Below, piece after piece: positions 24,364-37,641 of a stretch of DNA of 64,000 bases. Source of the DNA: JADKCZ01 sp963786945 (GTDB lineage Bacteria; Myxococcota; Myxococcia; Myxococcales; Anaeromyxobacteraceae); assembly GCA_963786945.1 (NCBI GenBank), contig CAWBAO010000001.1, positions 124,001-188,000 on the forward strand, written 5' to 3'. Position numbers and translations under genes: made by a program. Each line of letters begins with the position of its first letter. Within the stretch, counting starts at the first letter, position 1. The notes beneath the pieces were generated by a model that was not told the DNA's origin, did not search any database, and worked only from the letters and a program-made list of their open reading frames with translations.

Positions 24364-27161
24364 TCCCCCCCAATGCCCGCCAAGTCCCTGGTCATCGTCG
24401 AGTCGCCCGCCAAGGCCAAGACCATCGAGAGGTACCTCGGCAAGGACTTCAAGGTGATGGCGTCGGTCGGCCACGTGGTCGACCTGCCGTCGAGCCCCCT
24501 CTGCGTCGACGTGGAGAACGACTTCGCCCTCACCTACGAGGTGACCAAGAAGAACGTCATCGCCGACCTGAGGGCGGCGCTGAAGGACGCCGACGCCCTC
24601 TACCTGGCCACCGACGAGGACCGCGAGGGCGAGGCCATCGCCTGGCACCTGCTGCAGCAGCTCAAGCCCAGGGTCCCGGTCCACCGGATGGTCTTCCACG
24701 AGATCACCAAGAAGGCCATCACCGAGGCGGTGGCCACGTCGCGCGACCTCGACACCGGCCTGGTGGACGCGCAGGAGGCACGCCGCACGCTCGACCGGCT
24801 CTACGGCTACGAGGTCTCGCCGGTCCTCTGGAAGAAGGTGGCCCCCCGGCTCTCGGCCGGCCGGGTCCAGTCGCCGGCGCTCCGCCTCATCGTCGAGCGC
24901 GAGCTGGAGCGGATGAGGTTCCGCTCCGCCTCCTACTGGGACGTCCAGGCCCGCCACGCCACCTCGCCCGCCTTCCGGTCCACGCTCTCCGCCGTGGACG
25001 GCCGGCGCGTCGCCACCGGCAAGGACTTCGACGCGCAGGGGGTGCTCGCCTCCGACGCCCGGCCGCTCGGCGAGGCCGAGGCCCGCGCCCTGGCCTCGGG
25101 CCTGGAGGGGCGCCCCTTCACGGTCCGCTCGCTGGAGAAGCGCGGCTACCGCAGCTCCCCCAAGCCCCCCTTCATCACCTCCACCATGCAGCAGGAGGGC
25201 GGCCGCAAGCTGCGGCTCTCCGCCCAGCAGGTGATGCGGCTGGCGCAGGGGCTCTACGAGCGCGGCTACATCACCTACATGCGCACCGACAGCACCACGC
25301 TCTCGGCCACTGCGCTGTCGGCGGCCCGCGCCCAGATCGGCGAGCTCTTCGGCGACCAGTTCCTGCCGGCCCAGCCGCGCAGCTACGTCAAGAAGTCCAA
25401 GAACGCCCAGGAGGCCCACGAGGCCATCCGCCCGGCCGGCGACGCCTTCCGCACCCCCGAGTCGCTGGCCGGCGAGCTGAACGGCGCCGAGCTGAGGCTC
25501 TACGACCTGATCTGGAAGCGGACCCTGGCCTCGCAGATGGAGGACGCGGTGGGCGAGTCGGTGGCGGTGAAGCTCGAGGCCACCGCCGCGGGGGGCCAGC
25601 GCTGCGAGTTCAGCGCCGGCGGCCGCACCATCACCTTCCCCGGCTACCTGCGCGCCTACGTCGAGGGGGCCGACGACCCGGAGGCCGCCCTCGACGACCA
25701 GGAGTCGCCGCTGCCCCGCCTGGTCGAGGGCGAGCCGGTGCCGGTCGAGGCGCTCGAGCCCATCGGCCACGTCACCTCGCCGCCGGCCCGCTACACCGAG
25801 GCCTCGCTGGTGAAGAAGCTGGAGGAGCTGGGCATCGGCCGCCCCTCCACCTACGCCTCGATCATGGGGGCGCTGGCCTCGCGCTACGTCTGGAAGAAGG
25901 GGCAGGCGCTGGTGCCGGACTGGGTCAGCTTCTCGGTGGTCCGGCTCCTCTCCGAGCACTTCTCCCAGCTCGTCGACGACGCCTTCACCGCCGAGATGGA
26001 GGACGACCTCGACCAGATCGCCAACAAGGAGCGCGGCCGCGTCGACTTCCTCAAGCTCTTCTACTTCGGCGACGGGAAGCACACCGGCCTGAAGGCGCTG
26101 GTCACCGACCTGGACCGGATCGACGCCGCCAGGATCAACTCCATCCCCATCGGCACCGCTCCCGACGGCGTGCTCATCGAGGCCCGCCCCGGCAAGTTCG
26201 GCCCCTACCTGAAGCGCGGCGAGGACACCGCCTCCATCCCCGGGAACCTCGCCCCCGACGAGCTGACCGTGAAGAAGGCGCTGGAGATCCTCTCGGCGCC
26301 GACCGGCGGCCGGCTGCTCGGCCTCGACCCGGCCACCGGGCTCGAGGTGCGGGTCAAGTCGGGCCGCTTCGGCCCCTACGTGCAGCTCGCCCCGCCCCCG
26401 CCGGTGGCCAAGGCCGGGGAGAAGACGACGGCGAAGCCGGAGAAGCCGCTCAAGACCCAGTCGCTCCTCAAGTCGATGGACCCGGCCGCGGTGACGCTCG
26501 ACGAGGCGCTGCAGCTCCTCGCCCTGCCGCGCCTGCTGGGCACCTCGCCCGGCGGCGACGAGGTGCGCGCCTGCTACGGCAAGTTCGGCCCCTACCTCAC
26601 CATGGGCGGTGACAGCCGCAACCTCGGCGGCGAGGACGACCGGATCGCCCTCACCATCACGCTGGAGCAGGCGCTGGCCATCTTCGCCCAGCCGAAGCAG
26701 TTCCGCGGCCGCGGCGCGCCGCGGGCCCCGCTCAAGACCTTCGGCGCCGACCCGGTCTCGGGCAAGGCGATCACCCTGAAGGACGGGAAGTTCGGGCTCT
26801 ACATCACCGACGGCGAGACCAACGCCACGCTCAAGCGCGGCGACCAGCCGGAGGACCTGACCCCGGAGCGGGCCCAGGAGCTGCTGGCCGAGCGGCGCGA
26901 GTACCTGGCCTCGCCCGAGGGGCAGGAGAAGGCGGCGCTGCGGGCGGCGCGCCGGGGCGGGCGGGGGGCGCGGGTGGCCAGGGCCACGAAGGCGACGGCG
27001 ACGAAGGCCAGGACGGCGACGCCGAAGGCGGCCAAGGCAGGCGAAGGTGCGGCGCCGAAGGTGAAGAGGTGCCAAGGCGCCGACCCGGCAGAAGCCGAAG
27101 AAGCGGGTCGCCAAGAAGTAGGGCGGTCAGGCCTGCGCGGCGCCGCCTCGCGGCGCCCCCC

Positions 27162-28826
<1,665 letters not shown>

Positions 28827-28929
28827 GGCGGGAAGCTCTCGGGACGGGGTGGCTCGGCGGGGGCGGCAATATACTCGAAACCCGCCCCGCCCCGGCCACC
28901 CCCCGATCGCGCGGCGCCCGCGCCTCCGC

Positions 28930-28935
28930 TAGGCT
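28930..28935 (+). promoter_or_regulatory. -10-like box TAGGCT, 8 nt before the DUF2721 ATG
   Basis: GCTAGGCT is followed by GGCCCACC and ATG 28944. No ribosome binding site lies in the gap; a leaderless start is likely. Confidence 0.45.
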
Positions 28936-28943
28936 GGCCCACC

Positions 28944-29411
28944 ATGAACCCCGCGCCCCTGCTCACCGACATCACCCACACCATCCAGCTGGCGGTGGCC
29001 CCGGTCTTCCTGCTCACCGCCGTCAGCACCACGCTCTCGGTCCTCACCACCCGGCTGGGCCGCATCGTCGACCGGGCCCGCCGCGTCGAGGCCCGGCCGC
29101 CCGGCGACACGCCGGCCGCCGCCGAGGCCCACCGGCTCGAGCTCCAGAGCCTCTCGGTCCGCGCCAGCCTCATCCACCTGGCCCTCACCTTCGGCACCAG
29201 CTGCGGCATCCTCATCTGCCTGGTCATCGCCGTGGCCTTCGTCGGCTACCTGCTGGGCGCCCACGTCGGGGTGGGGCTGGCGATCCTCTTCCTGCTGGCG
29301 GTGGCGGCCTACGTGGTGGCGCTGCTCTGCTTCCTGCGCGAGGTCTTCATGGCCATCCAGACGCTCCGCTTCGGCCTGCCGCCCCAGCCCGACGCCGGGC
29401 CGACCGCCTGA
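28944..29411 (+). CDS. DUF2721 family membrane protein
   Basis: A 155-residue protein with a helix near residues 12-32, a short basic loop with LTTRLGRIVDRARRVEARP, and two further helices at about 75-100 and 105-130. The RLGRIVDRARRVE segment and the LIHLALTFGTSCG helix match DUF2721. Role unknown; the basic loop after the first helix suggests the loop is cytoplasmic. It is divergent from ettA and 20 nt upstream of a putative metalloprotease gene, so those two may share a transcript. Confidence 0.83.
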   Translation: MNPAPLLTDITHTIQLAVAPVFLLTAVSTTLSVLTTRLGRIVDRARRVEARPPGDTPAAAEAHRLELQSLSVRASLIHLALTFGTSCGILICLVIAVAFVGYLLGAHVGVGLAILFLLAVAAYVVALLCFLREVFMAIQTLRFGLPPQPDAGPTA

Positions 29412-29431
29412 GCCCGCCCCCCGCTCCCCGG

Positions 29432-30244
29432 ATGCCCCGCCAGGCCGCCCGCGTCGCCATCCTGCTGGTCCTGCTGGCGATCACCGCCATGTGGGCGGTG
29501 GGGCGCACCACGGCGCGCCGGGCCCGCACCACCTGGGCGCAGCCGGTGCGGATCGCCGTGCTGGTGCTGGGCGAGGCCTCCCCCGCCGCCATGGGCACGC
29601 TGCGCACCACGCTCGAGGCCCTGGCGCGCCGCCTGGCCGCGGTCCGCGCCGCCTACCAGCCGTCCGCCTCGGGCGAGACCTTCTCGGTGGAGCTGGTCGG
29701 CCCGCTGCGGGTCGGGCGGCTGCCGCCGGTGGCCCCGCCCGACACCGACCCGCTGTCGCGGGCCCTCCACGCCTTCGACCTCTGGGGCGCGACGCGCGCC
29801 GCCCACGCCGCGGCCCCCGACTTCCTCCCCGAGGCCTGGGACGTCCGGATCTACCTGGTGGCCGCCGCGCCCGACGAGGAGACGCCGCACTACGCCGAGG
29901 GGCTCGGCGAGCAGGGCGGCGAGCTGGGCGTGGTGCGGGCCCGCTTCGACGAGGGGAGCGCGCTGCTGGCGGCCGCGGCGGTGTTCCACGAGGCCTTCCA
30001 CTGCCTCGGCGCCACCGACAAGTACGACCCGCTCGGCCACGCCCGCCTGCCGGCCGGGCTGGCCGAGCCCGACCTCGTCCCCCGCTTCCCGCAGCGGCTG
30101 GCCGAGCTGATGGTCGGCGAGATCCCGCTCGGCCCGCTGGCCGGCCGGCAGCCCACGGTGGCCGCCGAGATCGGGGTGGGCCCGGTCACCGCCGCCGAGG
30201 TGGGCTGGCTGCCTCCGGTCACGGCCTCCTTCGACGGCGGGTGA
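29432..30244 (+). CDS. membrane-anchored protein with HExxH motif (putative metalloprotease)
   Basis: I do not recognise a named family. The 270-residue product has an N-terminal membrane anchor or uncleaved signal (about residues 7-24) and then a periplasmic domain. It carries VFHEAFHCLGATDKYDP near residue 186: HEAFH fits the zinc-protease H-E-x-x-H pattern, and the following GATDKYD resembles the third-ligand region of some M-clan proteases. A conserved AWDVRIYLVAA strand precedes it. The gene follows DUF2721 after 20 nt without a visible promoter or ribosome binding site. Protease activity is inferred from the motif alone. Confidence 0.6.
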   Translation: MPRQAARVAILLVLLAITAMWAVGRTTARRARTTWAQPVRIAVLVLGEASPAAMGTLRTTLEALARRLAAVRAAYQPSASGETFSVELVGPLRVGRLPPVAPPDTDPLSRALHAFDLWGATRAAHAAAPDFLPEAWDVRIYLVAAAPDEETPHYAEGLGEQGGELGVVRARFDEGSALLAAAAVFHEAFHCLGATDKYDPLGHARLPAGLAEPDLVPRFPQRLAELMVGEIPLGPLAGRQPTVAAEIGVGPVTAAEVGWLPPVTASFDGG

Positions 30245-30273
30245 GCCCGGGGGCGCCGCGGGCGGCGGCGGGG

Positions 30274-31464
30274 TCAGCGCGCCGGCCCCTGGCGGGCCTC
30301 CGCGATGGACTGGGCCGCCTCGCGGGCCAGGTCGCCGGCCCCGCAGCGCCCGTCCCCGGCCAGCGCCCGCTTGAGGCGCTCGATGGGCCCCACCGGCTCC
30401 GGCCCGGGCGGCTCGGCCATGGCCATGGCCTCCAGCGGCCCGAGCGCCTCCGGCGCGCGGCTCTCGCCCAGCGCCCGCGCCGCCAGCCGCCGCCGCAGGC
30501 ACTCGGGCGAGCGCCCCTCCCGCGCCAGCGCCGAGAGCGCGTCCCGGCTGCCGGCCGCCAGCGCCCGGCTCCAGTCGTGGAAGGCGGCCCGCTGCGAGCC
30601 GCCCGCGGCGGCGTCGGCCCGCGCCAGCTCCAGCAGCCCGCGCAGGTAGAGCACCTCGCCGTCCTCGGCCCCGCGCCGGGCGGCGAGCGCGTCGAGCTCC
30701 TGGCGCGCCGCCTCGAAGCGCCCCAGCCGCGTCCAGCGCTCGGCCGCCGGCAGGCTGAACCACCAGCTGGCCGCGCCCGCCACCACCACCACCGCCGCGA
30801 GCACCGCCACCCGCGCCACCATCGCGCCCGGGAGCGCCGCCGGCCGGCGCCGTGGCCGGGCCCGCAGCAGCCGCTCCGGCACCGGCGGCGGCAGGCCCGC
30901 CACCAGCCCGAGGCCGATGCCGGCGTAGGGCGGATCGCCCGGCGCCAGCGCCGCGGCCCGGGCCACGCGGAAGAGCCTCACCTCCTCCTTCAGGCCCGGG
31001 AGCGCCCGCCAGCCCATCTCCTCGACCGGGATGCGCGCGCGGTCGAGCGTCCAGTAGATGGACTCGGAGAACCAGACCTCGCCCGACTCGGCCGCGCCCT
31101 CGATCCGGGCCGCCAGGTTGACCGCCTCGCCGAAGGCGTCACCGCCGTCGAGCCGCACGTCGCCGAGCGCCAGGGCGATGCGCACCTCGATGCGCTCGCT
31201 CTCCACCACCCGGTGGGCGTGGTCGGCCAGGCGATCCTGGATGGCGACCGCGCAGAGCAGGGCCTCGGTGGGGGCGGCGAAGAGGACCAGGTAGGCGTCG
31301 CCGATGGTCTTGATCCGCTGGCCGCCGAAGGCGGCGATCACCGGGGAGAGGAGCGCGTCGTGCAGCCGGAGCATGCGGGCGTTCTCCTCCCGGGTCTGCC
31401 GGCTGGTGGCGGCGGTGAAGCCCTTCATGTCGGTGAGCATCACCACCCGGCTCTCGGTCCGCAT
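30274..31464 (-). CDS. class III adenylate/guanylate cyclase with C-terminal membrane and helical region
   Basis: A 396-residue protein. Residues 1-165 form a class III nucleotide cyclase domain with its catalytic residues in place: MLTDMKGFTAATS (first metal Asp), GGQRIKTIGDAYLVLF (substrate Lys and second Asp), and GEAVNLAARIEG (Asn and Arg of the transition state). A single membrane helix follows at about 215-235, then a helical, TPR-like domain, placed outside. This order, cyclase first and helix after, is the reverse of most membrane cyclases. It starts 9 nt after the kinase gene ends and is the last gene of the carbonic anhydrase-kinase-cyclase run. Confidence 0.83.
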   Translation of the reverse strand: MRTESRVVMLTDMKGFTAATSRQTREENARMLRLHDALLSPVIAAFGGQRIKTIGDAYLVLFAAPTEALLCAVAIQDRLADHAHRVVESERIEVRIALALGDVRLDGGDAFGEAVNLAARIEGAAESGEVWFSESIYWTLDRARIPVEEMGWRALPGLKEEVRLFRVARAAALAPGDPPYAGIGLGLVAGLPPPVPERLLRARPRRRPAALPGAMVARVAVLAAVVVVAGAASWWFSLPAAERWTRLGRFEAARQELDALAARRGAEDGEVLYLRGLLELARADAAAGGSQRAAFHDWSRALAAGSRDALSALAREGRSPECLRRRLAARALGESRAPEALGPLEAMAMAEPPGPEPVGPIERLKRALAGDGRCGAGDLAREAAQSIAEARQGPAR

Positions 31465-31473
31465 GGTGGTGGC

Positions 31474-33471
<1,998 letters not shown>

Positions 33472-33488
33472 CTTGCCTGGGCCGGGCC

Positions 33489-34103
33489 CTAGCCGATGAA
33501 CTCGACCCGCCCCGACTCGAGGTCGTACTCGGCGCCGATCACCATCATCCCCTCGCGCGTCACCAGCCGCTCGATGGCGGGCGTGCCGTGGCGCAGGTGC
33601 TCCACCGCCATGCGCACGTTGATCCGGGTCGCGGCCCGGGCCACCGCCTCGCGATCGCCGCCGGCCAGCCGGGCCGCCTCCACCGCGGGCCGGACCCGCT
33701 CCACGATCGACATGACGTTGTCCGAGGCGGGCGGGCTGCCCTGCTCCACCGCCTCCAGCGTGGCCTCGATGGCGCCGCACTGGGTGTGGCCCATCACCAC
33801 CACCAGGCGGACGCCGTACCGCTCGGCGGCGAACTCCACCGAGCCGACCTGCGAGGGGGAGACCACGTTGCCGGCCACGCGGATGACGAAGAGCTCGCCC
33901 AGCCCCTGGTCGAAGACCAGCTCGGCCGGGGCCCGGGAGTCGGAGCAGCCCAGCACGATGGCGAAGGGGGCCTGGGCCTGCTTGAGCGCCCTCCGGTCGA
34001 GCTGCCGGGCCAGCGAGTCGATGGAGATGACGTTGGAGGCGAAGCGGGTGTTCCCGGCCCGGAGCCGATCGAGGGCCTCGAGCGCCGACAGGTTGGCGGG
34101 CAT
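33489..34103 (-). CDS. beta-class carbonic anhydrase
   Basis: A 204-residue carbonic anhydrase that interconverts CO2 and bicarbonate. Zinc ligands Cys53, His106 and Cys109 are visible in LGCSDSR and MGHTQCG, with the Asp55-Arg57 dyad. Length is standard for the bacterial beta class. Cytoplasmic, no signal. Start ATG 34103 has TTGGAG 3 nt upstream as a possible ribosome binding site. Its stop is 17 nt before the kinase start, so it heads an operon with the kinase and the class III cyclase; bicarbonate directly activates some class III cyclases, which gives a possible link, an inference only. Confidence 0.92.
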   Translation of the reverse strand: MPANLSALEALDRLRAGNTRFASNVISIDSLARQLDRRALKQAQAPFAIVLGCSDSRAPAELVFDQGLGELFVIRVAGNVVSPSQVGSVEFAAERYGVRLVVVMGHTQCGAIEATLEAVEQGSPPASDNVMSIVERVRPAVEAARLAGGDREAVARAATRINVRMAVEHLRHGTPAIERLVTREGMMVIGAEYDLESGRVEFIG

Positions 34104-34136
34104 GGCTCCAAGTAGTGCCCGGGCCAGCCCGCCCGG

Positions 34137-36782
34137 TCAAGGCGTGGCGGCCCGGGCCAGGAAGGCGGAGATGGCCTTCTGGTGCCGCACCCTGGCGGCG
34201 GCGCAGGCGTCGGCCTCCTCGAGCGCCGAGGCCAGCGCCCGCGGGGCCCCGTCGAAGGGCCGGGCGCGCGGGGTGAGGAAGGCCGCCACCTCGGCACGCC
34301 GGGCCGGGTCGCAGGCCACCGAGGCGGCGGTGGTGATGAGCCAGGTGGCCTCGTCGGCCCGCAGCTTCGGCGCCAGCGTGCCCCAGCGCTCGACCAGGAA
34401 GGCCCAGGCCAGGCCGCGGGTGGCCCGGCCGGAGAGCTGCTGGCGGAGGATGGGGCCGGTGTCGCGGAGGTCGGCGCCGGGCGCGGTCACCCGCGCCAGC
34501 GCCGCCCGGGCCAGGGCCGGATCCTCGAAGCGCCCCAGCGCGGCCAGCAGGCGGCGCTGGTCGTTCCGGTCGGTGGCCTTCTCGGCCTCGGCCACGATCC
34601 GGTCGAAGAGCGCCCGGTCGCCGCGCCGCGCCGCCACCTGGAGCGCCGGCCAGGCCACCTCGGCCGGCACCTGCCGGCGGTCGGCCAGCCAGCGGCTCGA
34701 CAGCGCCAGCGCCTCGCCGGCCAGCACCGCCTCCTCCCCCGGCCCGGCCACCAGCGGCACCAGCTCCAGGCGCAGGGCACGGGCCTCGTCGTCGTCGTCG
34801 CGCCGCGGCAGCCAGCCCAGGGACCGGGCCCGCTCCCCCCAGGTGCGCCGCACGAAGGCCCGCCAGCGCGCCAGGTCGGCGTCACCGAGCCGGGAGGGCT
34901 CCATCAGCCCGGCCAGCTCGATCGAGCCCTTCACCAGCAGGCGGTCGCCCTCCCCCGCCAGCGGCGCCACCAGCCCGAGCGCGTCGGCCATGGGCAGGTC
35001 GCCGCGCCGGGCCAGCAGGCCGGCGTCGGTCACCAGGGCCAGCTTCTCGGCCGGCGCCAGGTGGGGCAGCTGCCGCGGCAGCTCGGCGGGCGCCAGCGCC
35101 GAGAGGTAGTAGCCGGTGCCGCCGGCGTTGGGCCAGAGCCACTCCGGGCAGAAGGGGAGCGCCAGCTCCCCGCGCGGCGCCCCCACCAGGCCGCAGACCG
35201 TCTCCTCCCGCTCCCCCTGCCCGGCGCGGACGCAGACCGGCACCTTCCAGCGGGTGGCCCGGTCGCGCGGCCCGGTGGAGAGGAACCGCTCCTGCGTGAA
35301 GGTGACGCGGGCGCCGCCCTTCCCGCAGGCGGCGCTGGCCTTGAGCAGCGGCACCCCGGGCTGCTCGAGGAAGCCCTTGAAGGAGGCCGCCACCTCCGGC
35401 CCGGCCGCCGCCGAGAGCGCCGCCAGGAAGTCCTCGCTGCGGGCCACGCCGTGGGCCCGGGCGTCGAGGTGGGCCTGCACCACGCCGCGCCACCGGTCGC
35501 GACCGAGGAAGCCCTCGTACATGGTCAGGACGGACGACCCCTTGTCGTAGGTGATGCCGTTGTCGAAGGCCCCCTCGATGTCGTGGCGCGAGGCCACCGG
35601 CTGGCGCAGCCGCTTGGCCGACGGCAGCACGTCGGCGTCGAGCCCGGCCGCCCGCCGGGCCCAGCGCGCCGTGGCCAGCGTCCGCCAGGCCGGCTCGAAC
35701 CGCTCGGTGGCGTTGGCGTCCTCCCAGGTGCCGAACGACTCGTTGAGCCAGACGTCGTCCCACCAGGCCGGGGTGACCAGGTCCCCGTACCAGTGGTGGG
35801 CCAGCTCGTGGATGGCGATGGTGGCGTAGGCCTCGCGCCGCTCGCGGGTCTCCTCGGCGGGCGGGATGAGCGTGAGCGGCTGGCCGAGCGCCACCAGCCC
35901 GGGGTGCTCCATGGTCCCCCAGAAGCGCGGCACCACCGCCACGTCGCACTTGGGGTACGGGTAGGGGCGCCCCACCTCCGCCTCCAGCGCCTCGATGAGG
36001 CGCGGCGTGGCGGCCGCGGCGAAGCGGGTCTCGGGCCCCCGTCCCTTCGGCACCACGAAGCGGATGGGCACGCGGTGGAGGCCGGCGGCCCCGCCGTCGA
36101 CGAGGTCGAAGGGCCCGACCACGAAGGCCACCAGGTAGGAGGGCAGCGGCCGGGTCTCCTCGAACGCCACCCGGGTGAGGCCGTCCTCCGGGGTCTCGGA
36201 CTCGACGGCGGCGTTGGCGAGGGCCAGGTCGCCCGGCTTCACCCGGAGCGTCACGCGCCAGGGGATCTTGACGCCCGGCTCGTCGAAGCAGGGGAAGGCG
36301 CGGCGCGCGTCGGTGGGCTCGAAGAAGGTGTAGGCGTACCAGCGCTCCCCCTCGGCGACGGCGTAGAGGCCGCGCGAGCGGACCCGGTCGAAGGCGCCGC
36401 CGAACCGGACCGCCACCTCGGTCTCGCCGGCGGCCGCCGGCTTCTCCAGGACCAGCCCGAGGAAGCCGCCCGGGGCGGAGACGGCCCGGGCCGGCCGCCC
36501 GCCCACCGTGGCCCCGGTGATCTCCAGCTCCTCGGCGTGGAGCCAGACCACCCGGGTGGGCGCGGTGAGCGTCACCTGGTAGCGGACCGCGCCGAGGTAG
36601 CGCTCCGCCGACGGATCGACGGTGAGCTCGATGGCCCCGCGGGTGGGTCGCGCGCCGGCGGGCAGCCGCAGCCGGGGCGGGACCACGGAGGCGGGCGCGG
36701 CCGCCGGGCCGCGCGGGGCGCTGGCGGGCTGGGCTGGCGTGGCGCCGGCGGCGAGCGCCGCGACGAGCAGGGCGTTGAGCAT
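34137..36782 (-). CDS. M1 family metallopeptidase (aminopeptidase)
   Basis: An 881-residue zinc aminopeptidase. A signal peptide covers about residues 1-24 (MLNALLVAALAAGATPAQPA), so it works outside the cytoplasm. The zinc motif is HELAHHW near residue 318, with the third ligand Glu in DVWLNESFG 18 residues later. The substrate motif GAMEN is replaced by GTMEHP near 290. The long C-terminal part is the ERAP-like helical domain. It lies 50 nt after the hemerythrin gene on the same strand and 33 nt before the carbonic anhydrase start, so a joint transcript with either is possible. Confidence 0.9.
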   Translation of the reverse strand: MLNALLVAALAAGATPAQPASAPRGPAAAPASVVPPRLRLPAGARPTRGAIELTVDPSAERYLGAVRYQVTLTAPTRVVWLHAEELEITGATVGGRPARAVSAPGGFLGLVLEKPAAAGETEVAVRFGGAFDRVRSRGLYAVAEGERWYAYTFFEPTDARRAFPCFDEPGVKIPWRVTLRVKPGDLALANAAVESETPEDGLTRVAFEETRPLPSYLVAFVVGPFDLVDGGAAGLHRVPIRFVVPKGRGPETRFAAAATPRLIEALEAEVGRPYPYPKCDVAVVPRFWGTMEHPGLVALGQPLTLIPPAEETRERREAYATIAIHELAHHWYGDLVTPAWWDDVWLNESFGTWEDANATERFEPAWRTLATARWARRAAGLDADVLPSAKRLRQPVASRHDIEGAFDNGITYDKGSSVLTMYEGFLGRDRWRGVVQAHLDARAHGVARSEDFLAALSAAAGPEVAASFKGFLEQPGVPLLKASAACGKGGARVTFTQERFLSTGPRDRATRWKVPVCVRAGQGEREETVCGLVGAPRGELALPFCPEWLWPNAGGTGYYLSALAPAELPRQLPHLAPAEKLALVTDAGLLARRGDLPMADALGLVAPLAGEGDRLLVKGSIELAGLMEPSRLGDADLARWRAFVRRTWGERARSLGWLPRRDDDDEARALRLELVPLVAGPGEEAVLAGEALALSSRWLADRRQVPAEVAWPALQVAARRGDRALFDRIVAEAEKATDRNDQRRLLAALGRFEDPALARAALARVTAPGADLRDTGPILRQQLSGRATRGLAWAFLVERWGTLAPKLRADEATWLITTAASVACDPARRAEVAAFLTPRARPFDGAPRALASALEEADACAAARVRHQKAISAFLARAATP

Positions 36783-36832
36783 CCCGACCTTCTAGCGAGG
36801 GCGAGGCGTGGCGTCCACGTGGACCGGCGGCC

Positions 36833-37249
36833 TCAGCTCGGGCTGGGCGTGCCGCGCGACATGGCCTCGACGAAGCGCCGGTCCATCCCCTGGATGTGGG
36901 CGGCCAGCCACTCCTCGACCCAGCGGATCGAGCCGAGCAGGTCGGCGCCGGGCTCGGACTCGATGCGGACCCGCAGGGCCCTGAGCCCGTCGATGAGCTG
37001 GCGGTGCGCCTCCACGTGGACGCCGTAGTGGTCGTAGGCGTGGAGCCGCATCAGCAGCTCCTCGCTCATGAAGTGGACGTTGGAGGTGTCCTCGACGCGC
37101 TGCAGGATCTCCTCGATCACGGCGGGGTCGCGCCGCGACTCGACCGCCTGCCGCAGGACCGACACCAGGCGGGCCTGGAGGTGGTGCTCCGCATCGACGG
37201 CCCCGACGCCGAGCTCCAGCTCGGCGTCCCATGCGCTCCTCTGCACCAT
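36833..37249 (-). CDS. bacteriohemerythrin
   Basis: A 138-residue four-helix hemerythrin. The non-haem di-iron ligands are recognisable: His22 in DAEHHLQ, the H-x3-E motif in HFMSEE, HYGVHVEAH with two histidines, and H-x4-D as HIQGMD near residue 119. Such proteins bind O2 or sense it in oxygen-sensitive bacteria. ATG 37249 has a perfect Shine-Dalgarno (AAGGAGG) and is preferred to the 46-codon longer frame. An FNR/CRP-type palindrome overlaps the 5' end of that Shine-Dalgarno. It diverges from the hydrogenase operon across a 392-nt gap, so an oxygen-linked joint control is plausible. Confidence 0.9.
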   Translation of the reverse strand: MVQRSAWDAELELGVGAVDAEHHLQARLVSVLRQAVESRRDPAVIEEILQRVEDTSNVHFMSEELLMRLHAYDHYGVHVEAHRQLIDGLRALRVRIESEPGADLLGSIRWVEEWLAAHIQGMDRRFVEAMSRGTPSPS

Positions 37250-37259
37250 GGCGACCTCC

Positions 37260-37273
37260 TTGACACGGATCAA
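37260..37273. promoter_or_regulatory. FNR/CRP-like palindrome TTGAC-N4-ATCAA
   Basis: TTGACACGGATCAA matches the FNR consensus TTGAT-N4-ATCAA with one difference and is symmetric. It begins 11 nt before the hemerythrin ATG on the minus strand and overlaps the 5' edge of that gene's ribosome binding site, where binding would block transcription or translation initiation. It is about 370 nt from hybO. A redox or NO-sensing regulator is possible. Confidence 0.4.
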
Positions 37274-37380
37274 GCTAGCACCGGCCCCCGGAAGGCGCCA
37301 CGCCATCGCCCGTTGACGGAGAGTGGAAAGTGGTCGCGCGCTCCACTTTTTTGGGGATCTCCAGACGCGCAAATTTGATG

Positions 37381-37466
37381 CGGACATTTACAGTCAATAT
37401 TGCCCGCACCGGTCCAACTTGCCCGAATCGGGGCCTCACTCGGACATCTTGTCCCGGTCCAATTTG
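37381..37466 (+). repeat. imperfect direct repeat in the hydrogenase promoter region
   Basis: CGGACATTTA (37381-37390) and CGGACATCTT (37441-37450) lie exactly 60 nt apart. CCGGTCCAACTTG (37409-37421) and CCGGTCCAATTTG (37454-37466) follow them at 45-nt spacing. The two-part unit may be a regulator binding site used twice. Confidence 0.4.
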
Positions 37467-37641
37467 AGTGCGGTCAATTTTCGACCCATCTGAAGACCGT
37501 TTCAGGACGGCGTGTCAGTTGGAGCCCGGAGCGGGCCGCGCAATTGCTGCGTGCGGCAATTCGTCCAAAAAGATCATGAAAATAAGGTGGTTGTAAAACG
37601 AAGGCGATTTTGTAGGCTTTCGCCCACTTGGAGGCCGCTCA

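Larger units (their letters stand above)
37250..37641. other. AT-richer 392-nt intergenic control region upstream of the hydrogenase operon
   Basis: No gene. The base composition is clearly less GC-rich than the rest of the window, with runs such as CAATTTG, GCAAATTTG and CAATTTTCG. It holds the FNR-like palindrome near the hemerythrin start and two copies of CGGACAT and of CCGGTCCAA. GGAGG 8 nt before ATG 37642 is the hybO ribosome binding site. No clear sigma70 or sigma54 box could be assigned. Confidence 0.6.
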
